This document shows, piece by piece, positions 43,699 through 52,218 of a stretch of DNA of 64,000 bases (position 1 is its first letter; each line of letters opens with the position of its first letter). The notes beneath the pieces were generated by a model. The model was not told the origin of the DNA. It saw only the letters and a list, made by a program, of their open reading frames with translations, and did no database searches. Made by a program: the position numbers and the translations under genes. This stretch comes from Arthrobacter sp. 18067 (GTDB lineage: Bacteria; Actinomycetota; Actinomycetes; Actinomycetales; Micrococcaceae): positions 62,001 to 126,000 of the forward strand of contig NZ_CACSJJ010000011.1 of assembly GCF_902706295.1 (NCBI RefSeq). The letters are read 5' to 3'.

Positions 43699-45090
43699 TC
43701 AGGCTTCCGCTTCCACCGCACCACGAACGGCGGCGATTGACGCAGCAACGTCCCCGGCGTCGGTGGTCCAGTTGCTCACCGAGATCCTGAGGATGTCGCG
43801 GCCGCGCCATGAAGACCCGGACATCCACACCACGCCCTCGTCCATGAGCCGTTGGGTGATGCGGTGTGTGCGGTCATCGCTGCCGAAGCTCACTGAGACC
43901 TGGGTGAACACGACGTCGTTAAGGACCTCCACGCCAGGGATCGCGGCGAGGCCTTCGGCCAATGCGCTGGCGTTCGCCGCGAGTCGCTCCACCATGGCGA
44001 TGACACCGGATCGGCCCAGCTGGCGGAGGGCGGCCCACACCGGGATCCCACGTGCCCGGCGGGACATCTCGGGAACTTTCTCCAGCGGATCGCCCAGTCC
44101 GGTTTCGGTTGCGATCAAGTAGCTGGTGTGAACGCTGAAGGCGCGCCTGAGGGATTCCGGACGGGAAACGATTGCCAGACCACAGTCGTAGGGAACATTC
44201 AGGGTTTTGTGGGCGTCCGTTGCCCAGGAATCCGCGTCCTCCACTCCGGCCAGCCGCCCTCGCAGCTTTGGGCTCACAGCAGCCCACAGGCCAAAAGCGC
44301 CGTCCACGTGCACCCACGCTCCGCGATCGTGGGCCACAGCGATGGCTTCCTCCATGGGATCAAAGGCGCCGGAGTGGAGGTTGCCTGCTTGGAGGCAGAC
44401 CAACGACGGTCCTGGTTGCTGATCCATGGCGTCGGCCAGCGCTTCCGGAAGAATCCGGCCTTCGTCGTCAGCGGCAACAGGAACGCACGCCCCCAAACCG
44501 AGGTACCGCAATGCCAGATCCACTGCGGCATGGCGCTCACGACCCGCAAACGTGGTGATGGGTGGGGCGCCATTGAGGCCAAGCGCCTCGAGGTCCCATC
44601 CTGCTTCGTCCATCAGGTACTGACGGCCCGCCGCCAGCCCAACGAAATTGGCGGTGGTGGCCCCGGTGGTGAATCCGACGTCGGCAGTCGCGGGAAGGTG
44701 CAGAAGGTCCAGAAGCCAAGCGGCGGCTGATTCCTCGATGGCAGCGGCTGCCGGGGTGGCGAAGCGGAGGCCCGTGTTCTGATCCCATGCAGAGACGAGC
44801 CAATCAGCGGCCATCGCAGCAGGCAGGGTTCCGCCCATGACCCACCCGAAGAACCGTCCGGACTGGATCGCCATCAGGCCGGGCTCAGCCAAGGCAGCGA
44901 GCTCATCAACTACCTCGGCGGCATCAGTGGCTTCGTCAGGGAGACGCGGGAGGATGCTCTTGGCAACCTGATCGGCGTCGGACGAAGGGCGGACAGAACG
45001 GGTGGGGACCGACGCAAGCCAATCACCGGCGTGGACCATGGCCCGCTCCAATGCAGCACCGTACGCCTCCGGCATCGCAGACATGCGCAC
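43699..45090 (-). CDS. PLP-dependent group II (aromatic amino acid-type) decarboxylase
   Basis: 463 residues, fold type I. The PLP Lys is in DSWATDAHKTLNVPYDCG (near residue 285). FTTGATTANFVGLAAGRQY binds phosphate, and VHVDGAFGLWA holds the Asp that contacts the pyridine N. The layout is that of aromatic-L-amino-acid/tryptophan decarboxylases, though many relatives are uncharacterised. It stands alone on the minus strand, convergent with the MerR gene. Start may be 45090, 45084 or 45075. Confidence 0.87.
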   Translation of the reverse strand: MRMSAMPEAYGAALERAMVHAGDWLASVPTRSVRPSSDADQVAKSILPRLPDEATDAAEVVDELAALAEPGLMAIQSGRFFGWVMGGTLPAAMAADWLVSAWDQNTGLRFATPAAAAIEESAAAWLLDLLHLPATADVGFTTGATTANFVGLAAGRQYLMDEAGWDLEALGLNGAPPITTFAGRERHAAVDLALRYLGLGACVPVAADDEGRILPEALADAMDQQPGPSLVCLQAGNLHSGAFDPMEEAIAVAHDRGAWVHVDGAFGLWAAVSPKLRGRLAGVEDADSWATDAHKTLNVPYDCGLAIVSRPESLRRAFSVHTSYLIATETGLGDPLEKVPEMSRRARGIPVWAALRQLGRSGVIAMVERLAANASALAEGLAAIPGVEVLNDVVFTQVSVSFGSDDRTHRITQRLMDEGVVWMSGSSWRGRDILRISVSNWTTDAGDVAASIAAVRGAVEAEA

Positions 45091-45136
45091 AGCCTACGCC
45101 CGGTTCACCGCTTGGAACAGGCCGGGCAGAAAAGGG

Positions 45137-45850
45137 CTAGAGGGTCAGTGTCAGGAGGTGCCCGCCGTCGTCGTCCTTCACGGCGGTGACCGTCACTGCA
45201 GAGTAGTCCGGGATCCGCCACATGCCCGGTTCAAGTTCCGCATTGTGCCTGGCAGCGGCCTTGCCCACCACAACGGTCCGCATCCCCGCGGCGCGCGCGG
45301 CGGCAATACCGGCGGGCGCGTCTTCGAAAACCACGACGTCGGCCGGGTCGGCTCCCAGAAGCGCCGCCGCCTTGATATATCCCTCGGGATGCGGCTTGCC
45401 GCGGGTGACGGACTCGGCGGTGACCACTGTGGACGGCATGGTGAGCCCGGCCGCCTGCATGCGGATATCGGCAAGGATGCGGTCAGCGGAGGTGACCAAC
45501 GCGATGGCGTCATCAGGAAGTCCAGCCAGCAGGGCTTCGGCCCCGGGAAGGGCGATCACGCCATCTGTCCGGGAGCGCTCCATCTCGCCAAGCTCGGCCG
45601 TCAAAGCTTCGAAATCAGCACCAGCGGGCGCATAGCGACGCACGGTATCGCCGGCTTGGACGCCGTGCGAGGTGCGCAGGATCTCGTTGAAATCCAGGCC
45701 GTATCGTTCGGAGAACTCGAGCCACACTTGCTCGACGATCGCTGTTGAATCCACGAGGGTGCCGTCCATGTCGAAGAGGACGGCACGGACTGTCAGCACG
45801 GATCGCTGAGCGGCTTCGGCGTGGGCAGCGTGTTCGGCAGGATGGCTCAT
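45137..45850 (-). CDS. HAD-superfamily phosphatase (beta-phosphoglucomutase-like)
   Basis: 237 residues from ATG 45850, preceded by GGATGGA; a TTG 24 bases upstream is less likely. HAD motif I is LFDMDGTLVDST, motif II is LVTSADR, motif III is KPHPEGY, and motif IV is VFEDAPAGIAAA. A helical cap sits between motifs I and II, so it is subfamily I, close to sugar-phosphate phosphatases such as YfbT/GPP. Substrate unknown. Confidence 0.9.
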   Translation of the reverse strand: MSHPAEHAAHAEAAQRSVLTVRAVLFDMDGTLVDSTAIVEQVWLEFSERYGLDFNEILRTSHGVQAGDTVRRYAPAGADFEALTAELGEMERSRTDGVIALPGAEALLAGLPDDAIALVTSADRILADIRMQAAGLTMPSTVVTAESVTRGKPHPEGYIKAAALLGADPADVVVFEDAPAGIAAARAAGMRTVVVGKAAARHNAELEPGMWRIPDYSAVTVTAVKDDDGGHLLTLTL

Positions 45851-45895
45851 GGTTCCATCCTGCCGCACACTCAAGGGGTGGTGCTGAAGTGTGAC

Positions 45896-46273
45896 TTAGC
45901 CGTTCGGCCGCTGGGGAAGGTACTGAACGGCCCATTTGTTGCCGTCCGGGTCCGCGAAATAGACAAAGTGACCCCAATCCTGGACGTCGATGTCGCTGAC
46001 ATCCACGCCGTTGGCTTTGAGGTCCTCGTGGGCTTTGTTGATGTCGGCCACTACCACTTGGAGGCTCGGTGCTGTTCCGGGAGGGGCATCGCTGAGGCCC
46101 TCGCCGATGGCGATGGAGCAGGCCGAACCCGGCGGTGTCAGCTGCACGAAGCGGATGCCGTCCATGGGACGCTCATCGAAGTCCGCGTTGAAACCAACCT
46201 TGTTGACGTAAAAGTCCTTCGCGCGATCGACGTCGGACACAGGGACAAACACCAGTTCAAGTTTCCAGTCCAT
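45896..46273 (-). CDS. VOC/glyoxalase-family protein
   Basis: 125 residues starting MDWKLELVFVPVSDVDRAKD. It has the two beta-alpha-beta-beta-beta units of the vicinal oxygen chelate fold and ends HFVYFADPDGNKWAVQYLPQ, the common ending of bleomycin-resistance/extradiol-like members. No strong ribosome binding site; TAGCCT lies seven bases upstream, so a leaderless start at 46273 is plausible. Function unknown. Confidence 0.85.
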   Translation of the reverse strand: MDWKLELVFVPVSDVDRAKDFYVNKVGFNADFDERPMDGIRFVQLTPPGSACSIAIGEGLSDAPPGTAPSLQVVVADINKAHEDLKANGVDVSDIDVQDWGHFVYFADPDGNKWAVQYLPQRPNG

Positions 46274-46319
46274 GCGCCACAGGCTAACGGGACGCGACGG
46301 AAACCGGTAGGGGCTCCCT

Positions 46320-46955
46320 TTAGCCGGCCACGCCGTAGAGGCGGTCGCCGGCGTCGCCCAGGCCGGGCACGATGTACGACTTCTCGTTGAGCTTCTCGTC
46401 AATCGAGGCAAGGACGATCTTCACGTTGGCGTCGGAGAGCTCTTCTTCCAGCTTGGACAACCCTTCCGGAGCTGCCAGCAGGCAAATGCAGGTGACGTCG
46501 GAAGCTCCGCGCTTGAAGAGGAACTTAATGGCTTCGCGCAGGGTGCCGCCGGTAGCGAGCATGGGGTCCAGGACGAAAATCTGCCTGCCGGTGAGGTCCT
46601 CGGGGAGGCGCTCGGCGTAGGTGATGATGTCCAGTGTTTCTTCGTCGCGGGCCATGCCCAGGAAGCCGACCTCGGCGGTGGGGACCAGCTTGGTCATGCC
46701 CTCAAGCATGCCAAGGCCCGCACGCAGGATGGGGACGACCAGCGGAGTGGGCTTGGTGAAGGCCGTACCGATGGTCTTCGTGACGGGGGTCTCGATCTCG
46801 ACTGGCTGCGTCTTGACCTCACGGGTGGCTTCATAGGCCAGGAGGGTGACGAGTTCTTCAGTGAGTTGCCGGAAGACCGGTGAAGGGGTGTTCTTATCCC
46901 GCAGAACGGTGAGCTTGTGAGCGACCAGCGGGTGGTCCACGACGAGTGTGCGCAT
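46320..46955 (-). CDS. upp: uracil phosphoribosyltransferase
   Basis: A 211-residue enzyme that salvages uracil to UMP with PRPP. Clear UPRT motifs: [13 protein letters not shown], the PRPP loop [13 protein letters not shown], and the uracil-binding C-terminus [15 protein letters not shown]. Length and ends are standard. It is divergent from tadA with only 22 bp between the start codons. Confidence 0.97.
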   Translation of the reverse strand: MRTLVVDHPLVAHKLTVLRDKNTPSPVFRQLTEELVTLLAYEATREVKTQPVEIETPVTKTIGTAFTKPTPLVVPILRAGLGMLEGMTKLVPTAEVGFLGMARDEETLDIITYAERLPEDLTGRQIFVLDPMLATGGTLREAIKFLFKRGASDVTCICLLAAPEGLSKLEEELSDANVKIVLASIDEKLNEKSYIVPGLGDAGDRLYGVAG

Positions 46956-46977
46956 CCCCCAAAACTATCATTGAGAC
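46956..46977. promoter_or_regulatory. 22-bp shared divergent promoter of upp and tadA
   Basis: TATCAT (46966-46971) lies six bases before the tadA ATG. On the other strand GATAGT (46969-46964) lies eight bases before the upp ATG. The two -10 elements overlap, and both messages would be leaderless or nearly so. Confidence 0.5.
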
Positions 46978-47511
46978 ATGAGCGCCACCGAGCCGTATCA
47001 CGCAGAACACATGGCCTGGATGGGCCTTGCCCTGGACCAAGCCCGGCTGGCGCTGAAAACGGACGACGTACCCATTGGTGCCCTCGTCCTGGGGCCCGAC
47101 GGCGGCGTGCTGGGTTCCGGGCGCAACGAACGGGAAGCGCTCGGGGACCCGACCGCCCACGCGGAGGTCGTCGCCATCCGCCAAGCCGCTGCGTCGCTGC
47201 GCCAGCTCGCCCAGGAAGCGGGCGCCGATGGAGACGGCTGGCGGCTTGAGGATTGCACCCTGGTGGTCACGTTGGAACCGTGTGCGATGTGTGCCGGGGC
47301 TATCGTCCTGGCCAGGATCCCCCGCGTCGTGTTTGGCGCGTGGGACGAGAAGGCGGGAGCAGCGGGATCTGTGTTCGACATCCTCCGCGAGCGCCGCCTC
47401 AACCACTGGGTGGAGGTCTACGCCGGCGTCCGCGAGGAGGAATGCGCGGTCCTGCTGAGGGACTTCTTTGCCTCCCACCGGGTGGCTGGAGGAGAGCAGC
47501 GCCCGGCCTGA
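46978..47511 (+). CDS. tadA: tRNA(adenine34) deaminase
   Basis: A 177-residue zinc deaminase that turns A34 of tRNA-Arg(ACG) into inosine. The zinc and proton-shuttle motif is TAHAEVVAI, and the other ligands are in EPCAMCAGAIV. Length is usual for actinobacteria, with a longer insert (QEAGADGDGW) between the two motifs. Its tRNA substrate is encoded at 4763-4836 in this window. Confidence 0.95.
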   Translation: MSATEPYHAEHMAWMGLALDQARLALKTDDVPIGALVLGPDGGVLGSGRNEREALGDPTAHAEVVAIRQAAASLRQLAQEAGADGDGWRLEDCTLVVTLEPCAMCAGAIVLARIPRVVFGAWDEKAGAAGSVFDILRERRLNHWVEVYAGVREEECAVLLRDFFASHRVAGGEQRPA

Positions 47512-47534
47512 CCCATTCATACAGGGAGAAATCC

Positions 47535-47915
47535 ATGACAATCTCTTTCAACCACACCATCGTCTACGCCACGGATAAGCACCGCTCGGCGGAGTTCCTG
47601 GCCCGAATCTTTGGGCTGCCCAAGCCGCAGCCCATGTGGTCCTTCGTCACCGTGGCATTGGAGAACGGGGTAGCGCTGGACTTCCTCGAGGCCTCCGGGG
47701 ACATCGCACCGCAGCACTATGCCTTCCTGGTCAGCGAAGAGGAATTCGATCAGGTCTTCCTGAGGATCACCGCGGAGCACATCCCCTATTGGGCCGACCC
47801 TGCCCGATCCCGTGCGAACCAGATCAACCACAACGACGGCGGACGCGGGATCTACTTCTGTGACCCCGACGGACACTTCCTTGAAGCGATTACCCGGCCG
47901 TACGGTTCGGTCTGA
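47535..47915 (+). CDS. VOC/glyoxalase-family protein
   Basis: 126 residues from ATG 47535, with AGGGAGAA just upstream. VOC fold pattern: FNHTIVYATDKHRSAEFLA at the N-terminus and GIYFCDPDGHFLEAITRPY at the C-terminus, with His and Glu in the usual metal positions. It follows tadA by 24 bp and may be cotranscribed. It is not close in sequence to the other VOC protein at 45896. Function unknown. Confidence 0.87.
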   Translation: MTISFNHTIVYATDKHRSAEFLARIFGLPKPQPMWSFVTVALENGVALDFLEASGDIAPQHYAFLVSEEEFDQVFLRITAEHIPYWADPARSRANQINHNDGGRGIYFCDPDGHFLEAITRPYGSV

Positions 47916-47963
47916 GTCTGACCGTTTTGCCCGCGCGGCCGACGGTTGAGCTTAGACTGGCCC

Positions 47964-48362
47964 ATGCTCGAAAAGTCGTGGGCAGCTCTTGGTCTTGCTG
48001 CCGTGGTGGTCGCCGGCACGGTGACGGCATGCGGACAGCAAGCTTGTGATTCGATGCTTCGGCGCACTGACGTGAGTATCGATTTTTCCCGGCTCGGCAC
48101 GTCGTGGGAAAACTTGGAGTACACGGTCAACTGTCCGGGGCAGGAAGCATGCGTGTACACGCCGGACTCTGACACCAAGCGCCACGCCGCTGTGGCCGAC
48201 AACCCCCTATGGATTGCCGCCGGAACAAAAACCATGGAAGTAACGGTCTACCTCACGGGCTCCACCACGCCCCTTGCGAAGACGACCGCCAAGGTGGAGT
48301 GGGATCCCCCGTTCGATCCTTCCGCCTGCTCTACCGCTGCCACAGCAAACTTTGTGGTTTAG
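47964..48362 (+). CDS. small putative lipoprotein
   Basis: 132 residues. The N-terminus is a lipoprotein signal (LGLAAVVVAGTVTACG, Cys near residue 22), and the rest is a small beta-rich outside domain with five more Cys. I chose ATG 47964 because TAGACT lies five bases before it, suggesting a leaderless message. It ends overlapping the convergent glycosyltransferase stop by four bases. No family recognised. Confidence 0.75.
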   Translation: MLEKSWAALGLAAVVVAGTVTACGQQACDSMLRRTDVSIDFSRLGTSWENLEYTVNCPGQEACVYTPDSDTKRHAAVADNPLWIAAGTKTMEVTVYLTGSTTPLAKTTAKVEWDPPFDPSACSTAATANFVV

Positions 48363-49363
48363 CCTGCGTCCGGTGCGGCCAGGGCCCTCAGGACCGTGGC
48401 CGCGGTGGCGTCCCAGCCTTGGAGGTGTTCCCGTGCTTGGAGTGCGTTGCTGCGCCAGCGCTCTTGGAGGACGGGGGTGGTGAGCCAGTTCTTGAGGGTG
48501 TCGGCCAGGTTGTTGGGGTCTCCCAGGTCCAGCACCAAACCCGCGTCCGCACTGCCGAGGGCTTCAACGGCCCCTGTCCCCTGCCGGACAAGAACCGGAA
48601 CGCCATGCGCCAGCGATTCAGTGACCACCATGCCGAAGGATTCGGAGCGCGACAGGAGGACACTGAGGTCCGCCCTCTGCCACTGGTCCTCCAGGGCCGG
48701 CCCGGTCAGTTCCCCCGTCACGTTGATGCGGTTCTCGAGCCCGTAATGCTCGACGGCGGCCCTCACCTCGGCGGCGTAGCTCGGGTCAGCCTGTTCCGAG
48801 CCGATGAGGGCGGCGGTCCACTCAACGTCTTGCAGGGTGGCCAGGGCGTGCACCAGAAGTTCCTGGCTCTTATTGGGCAGCAACGCCGCGACGGCCACGA
48901 TGTGCTTCGGCTCTGAACCTGCCGAGACGTCCGCTTTCTCCGCACCAGGCGTGGCAATGACGATGTTCTGCGTGCCGTGCCTCACCTCCAGCTCAGCTGC
49001 GGCGTGGGCACTCGGGGAGATGACTCCCGTAGCTGCAACCAACGCCTTGGCCTCAAGGTCATGGTGGTCCGCCAAAGCCATGTGCGACAGGATCCACACG
49101 TTGGTCCCGGCATTGACCGCGGCGGCAATCTCCTCCGGTGCCCCGCTCGCCACCAAACCGTCGGCAATCACGGTTGCACCGCCGTCGAGCATGTCAGAGA
49201 ACCGCTGCCGATCCGCTGGGCTGCCAACCGGCCAATCGCCGTCGACCGTTACTGTCTCAACGGTGGCGCCCAAGGCGGTCAGGTGCCCGGCAAGCTTGGC
49301 GTTGTACTTGTTTCCCCCGGAGCCGTGCCGGACGTTCCCCGGGACCAGAAAGCGGATCTGCAC
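48359..49363 (-). CDS. family 4 glycosyltransferase of a pterin-like cluster
   Basis: 334 residues, GT-B fold. The donor domain has the GT4 pattern VVAVAALLPNKSQELLVHA and SESFGMVVTESLAHGVPVLV, with the Glu pair typical of retaining enzymes. The start is GTG 49363, directly abutting the stop of the PTPS-like gene, so it is the last gene of a three-gene operon. GT4 enzymes make lipid glycans, but also glycosylate small molecules such as pterins; the company it keeps makes the latter worth considering. Confidence 0.86.
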   Translation of the reverse strand: MQIRFLVPGNVRHGSGGNKYNAKLAGHLTALGATVETVTVDGDWPVGSPADRQRFSDMLDGGATVIADGLVASGAPEEIAAAVNAGTNVWILSHMALADHHDLEAKALVAATGVISPSAHAAAELEVRHGTQNIVIATPGAEKADVSAGSEPKHIVAVAALLPNKSQELLVHALATLQDVEWTAALIGSEQADPSYAAEVRAAVEHYGLENRINVTGELTGPALEDQWQRADLSVLLSRSESFGMVVTESLAHGVPVLVRQGTGAVEALGSADAGLVLDLGDPNNLADTLKNWLTTPVLQERWRSNALQAREHLQGWDATAATVLRALAAPDAG

Positions 49364-49762
49364 TTACTGGACCGGAAGCTCCAGCGAGTAGCCAGCCCAC
49401 GCGTCAGGGTTTTCGCGGAGGACAACGTCGATGCCGCTGAGTGCCGGGCCGTCCGCGGTGTCCTGGATTCGGGCGGCCATGGCGTCGGCGATGTGCTTGG
49501 CGAGAGCTTCAGTGGTGGAAAGCTTGCCCTTGAACGCCGGGTGCTCATCCAGGTTTTTGTAGTTCAGGTCTTCCAGGATTTCCTCAAGGATGCCGCCCGC
49601 CGCGCCAATGTCCAGGACGATCGCGTCGTCGTTGAGATCCGGACGGCGGAAGCTGACTTCGGCAACGAACGTGGCCCCGTGGAGGCCCTGCGCTGGGCCG
49701 AAGGCTTCGCGGGGAAGGCTGTGGGCGACCATGAAGTGACGTCGGACGGTCAGGCTGAACAT
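49364..49762 (-). CDS. 6-pyruvoyl-tetrahydropterin synthase/QueD-like protein with altered zinc site
   Basis: 132 residues of the PTPS fold (HFMVAHSLPREA, VLDIGAAGGILEEILEDLNY, STTEALAKHIADAM). Canonical members bind zinc with His in FxAAHxL plus HGH; here the second motif reads LHGATF, so one ligand is Ala, and the usual catalytic Cys before it is absent. The enzyme may use another ligand or another chemistry. It starts 3 bp after the dehydrogenase stop, with GGAGGATT spanning the junction. Confidence 0.8.
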   Translation of the reverse strand: MFSLTVRRHFMVAHSLPREAFGPAQGLHGATFVAEVSFRRPDLNDDAIVLDIGAAGGILEEILEDLNYKNLDEHPAFKGKLSTTEALAKHIADAMAARIQDTADGPALSGIDVVLRENPDAWAGYSLELPVQ

Positions 49763-49765
49763 GTA

Positions 49766-50767
49766 CTAATCCTCCGGGTTGGGATAAGCGACCACATGGC
49801 AGAAACCGCCGGGCCGTTCAAACAATTTAACGAGTGTGGTGGGAAGGTTCTGGAACTGGCATTCGCTGCTCAGGAACGTGTCGAACAGCGGGTCTTTGAG
49901 CTGGTTCACCGCTTCCTGCAGGCGCTGGGCGTTGCTGCGCCGGTGCCTTCGCGGAAGGGCGACTGCGCCGACCTGGCTGGAGCGGATGTTGAGCCTGCGA
50001 GCGTGGAAGTCTTCGCCGAGTGGCAGGGTGACTTCCTTGTCTGCAAACCATGAGAGCTCGATGACGTCGGAGTCGTCTCCGGCCAATTGCAGGCTCAGCT
50101 TGAGGCCGTCGTCGGAGGCGGAGCAGTGGAAGACGATGTCGTTGTCGCTTTTCGCGTTGTGGGGCAGGGCGAAATCCACGTCGATGGTTTTCGCCAGTTT
50201 GTGCTTCTCCGGGTCCGCATCCACCAGCTGCAGTCGACCGAGCGGATACTTCCGCAGAAGCGTCGCCAGGACGCCACCCACCAGACCACCACCAACGACG
50301 GCGACCCTGTCTCCCAGCCTCGGCCCGGCTTCCCAGAGGGCGTTGATGGCGACTTCGACGATGCCCGTGAGCACGGCACGGCGGGCAGGGACATCCTCCG
50401 GGATTGCCGTGAGCTGGCTCGTGGGGACGACGTAGAAGTCCTGGTGGGGATGCAGGCTGAAGACTGTTTTCCCCAGCCAATCTTCCGGTCCTTGCTCTAC
50501 CGTCCCCACATTCAAGTAGCCGTACTTCACCGGGCCCGGGAAATCGCCTTCCTGGTGCGGGGCGTGCATCCGTTCAGCGATCCGCTCCGGAACGCGGCCT
50601 TGATGGACCACGCGCTCAGTGCCGCGGCTGACTCCCGAATACAGGGTCCTGACGAGGGCCTCTCCTTCTTGCGGAGCGGTGATCGTCTCGGGGCGCAGCT
50701 CGCCGTGGCCTGACTCGGTGATCCAGTAGGCGTGGGCCTCGTGTTCTTCTTCGCGCGGGATAGTCAT
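49766..50767 (-). CDS. MDR-family (zinc alcohol dehydrogenase-like) oxidoreductase
   Basis: 333 residues of the medium-chain dehydrogenase family: an N-terminal GroES-like part (EALVRTLYSGVSRGTERVVH) and a Rossmann domain (VAVVGGGLVGGVLATLL). The catalytic zinc Cys is replaced by Ser (YSGVSRGTE), a pattern shared with BchC-like and sugar-type MDR proteins that do not use the usual zinc. It is the first gene of the MDR-PTPS-GT operon. Substrate unknown. Confidence 0.82.
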   Translation of the reverse strand: MTIPREEEHEAHAYWITESGHGELRPETITAPQEGEALVRTLYSGVSRGTERVVHQGRVPERIAERMHAPHQEGDFPGPVKYGYLNVGTVEQGPEDWLGKTVFSLHPHQDFYVVPTSQLTAIPEDVPARRAVLTGIVEVAINALWEAGPRLGDRVAVVGGGLVGGVLATLLRKYPLGRLQLVDADPEKHKLAKTIDVDFALPHNAKSDNDIVFHCSASDDGLKLSLQLAGDDSDVIELSWFADKEVTLPLGEDFHARRLNIRSSQVGAVALPRRHRRSNAQRLQEAVNQLKDPLFDTFLSSECQFQNLPTTLVKLFERPGGFCHVVAYPNPED

Positions 50768-50905
50768 GATGCTTATGAATCTATCGTTGGGGCGCCGCGG
50801 ACGGAAGCTGGCGCGGATCGAGCGGTGCGCCGCCTGCTTTTCGGGGTGGTCCAGTGGGGGCTCGTTTTGGGGAACCGGGCCAATCTCGGGTAGCCTATTT
50901 CAGTT

Positions 50906-50995
50906 GGTGACGTGTCCGAGCGGCCGAAGGTGCAACACTCGAAATGTTGTTTGGTGTAAAAGCCAACGTGGGTTCAAATCCCACCGTCACCGCCA
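50906..50995 (+). tRNA. tRNA-Ser (anticodon CGA)
   Basis: A class II tRNA with a long variable arm. The acceptor stem GGTGACG pairs with CGTCACC, the D-region is TGTCCGAGCGGCCGAAGG, and the anticodon loop is CTCGAAA (CGA). The T-arm contains GGTTCAAATCC. The 3' G-CCA is encoded, unlike tRNA-Arg in this window. Confidence 0.97.
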
Positions 50996-50999
50996 ATGA

Positions 51000-51049
51000 G
51001 AAAGGCCCTGGTTCCCTTTTGTTTATGAGGGAAGCAGGGCCTTTCTTCA
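51000..51049 (+). terminator. terminator of tRNA-Ser
   Basis: GAAAGGCCCTG (51000-51010) pairs with CAGGGCCTTTC (51035-51045), with further TTCCCT/AGGGAA pairing inside and a TTC-rich end. Confidence 0.85.
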
Positions 51050-51085
51050 TGTCTGGAGCGAGACGTCCCTCATCCATGCGAACGG

Positions 51086-51199
51086 TCACGGCGCCAGCAT
51101 CGCCACGAGAATGCTCGTGACAATGCTGATGACCCACACAATTGCGGTGCCTCGTAGATCCAGGGTGGTGGTGCGCTCGTCAACGCCTCGTGGCCCCAC
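51086..51199 (-). CDS. possible 37-aa membrane peptide or gene remnant
   Basis: GTG 51199 to TGA 51088-51086 encodes MGPRGVDERTTTLDLRG followed by one clear membrane helix (TAIVWVISIVTSILVAMLAP). The frame is open a little further upstream to a stop near 51220. No good ribosome binding site is seen, so it may be the tail of a lost gene. The rest of 51050-51360 shows nothing convincing. Confidence 0.35.
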   Translation of the reverse strand: MGPRGVDERTTTLDLRGTAIVWVISIVTSILVAMLAP

Positions 51200-51360
51200 T
51201 TTACTGAGCCCGTGTTTTCTAAGTTACGGCCGGTGTACGAAGCACGACTGTCCCAGCAACCGTGCCACATGGACTGAAGTGAGCCGTCCGCGTAATCCTT
51301 GTGGATAGGCCCACACAGCTCGCAAGACGCGGCGCAGACTCCGAGTTCGTTTTCCGCCTT

Positions 51361-52158
51361 CTAGAGAAAGCGCAACTCCTGAGCTTGTGCGCCGCCTTCC
51401 CAATCCCATCCGGCTAGAGGTTTTGCCCCTTGGGTCTCGAAAAATCCATCGAGAGCTTGTTCCGCCACCGATGTGGGGACTTTGACGCTGCGGGGCACCC
51501 AGCCAACCAACCCGTGCCCATCCAGCGTCACTGAGACTTCCCCATCCTGATGAGGCACCCGGTTAAGGACATGCGTTGTGGAGAGATCCCGATCATCATT
51601 AGCAACATGGACCACAAATCCTTCCCCCTGATCACCCCAAGCCTCGAACCGTCGATGACCGAGGGCAACAATGAAACGCCCGTCGCGAAGACTGTCCCAT
51701 GTCCGCAGACGGGAAATCGCTCGTTGCTTAGCCGCTCTCACGTCCGCGACTGGCTCGCCGGTCACAACCCAAGTAGTCGGCGAATATTTCGGATGCCTGG
51801 CAGAGAGAAGGAAGGCAATCTCTCTTCCCATGAGAAAGCCGATGGCAGATACCGGGACGCACATTTGGGCGAGCTCACGCCAAGGGGCCGGAAGCACGAG
51901 CAGCACAGCCACTTCGATCGATATCAGAAGATAGATCACCCAAGCTGGTCCCGCAGCACCAGTCGTAAGCCCCACAGCGACACTCGCCAAAAGCCCAACT
52001 CCAACGATCAACATGGCCGGAACCATGTCGTCGCCTGGCCTTGATCCGATAAGAACCATCAATAGGACGATGAGAAGGACCGCCGGAATAAGTATTCGCA
52101 GCCAGAACTCACGAGGACCGCAGGCGGCGTTCAGCCGAGTCGATTTTTGGTTGTCCAC
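51361..52158 (-). CDS. membrane protein of an accessory pair, possible immunity protein
   Basis: 265 residues from GTG 52158 with AGGGAA upstream. Four or so helices in the first 125 residues (FWLRILIPAVLLIVLLMVLI, MLIVGVGLLASVAVGL, WVIYLLISIEVAVLLVL) are followed by a soluble domain (RDGRFIVALGHRRFEAWGDQ, LNRVPHQDGEVSVTLDGHG, ALDGFFETQ). The plan and several positions match the next gene, so the two look like diverged paralogues. The DNA is less GC-rich than its surroundings. No function is recognised; immunity is only suggested by position after an effector-like fragment. Confidence 0.7.
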   Translation of the reverse strand: MDNQKSTRLNAACGPREFWLRILIPAVLLIVLLMVLIGSRPGDDMVPAMLIVGVGLLASVAVGLTTGAAGPAWVIYLLISIEVAVLLVLPAPWRELAQMCVPVSAIGFLMGREIAFLLSARHPKYSPTTWVVTGEPVADVRAAKQRAISRLRTWDSLRDGRFIVALGHRRFEAWGDQGEGFVVHVANDDRDLSTTHVLNRVPHQDGEVSVTLDGHGLVGWVPRSVKVPTSVAEQALDGFFETQGAKPLAGWDWEGGAQAQELRFL

Positions 52159-52218
52159 TAATTTCCCTGATACCGAATTTCCTCAAGCCAGGAACCCTAC
52201 CCGGCCCGGAACATGGTC

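Noticed and set aside
51760..51785. CCCAAGTAG match to the family 2 repeat end
   Set aside because: It lies inside a coding region with no matching second arm, so it is a chance match.
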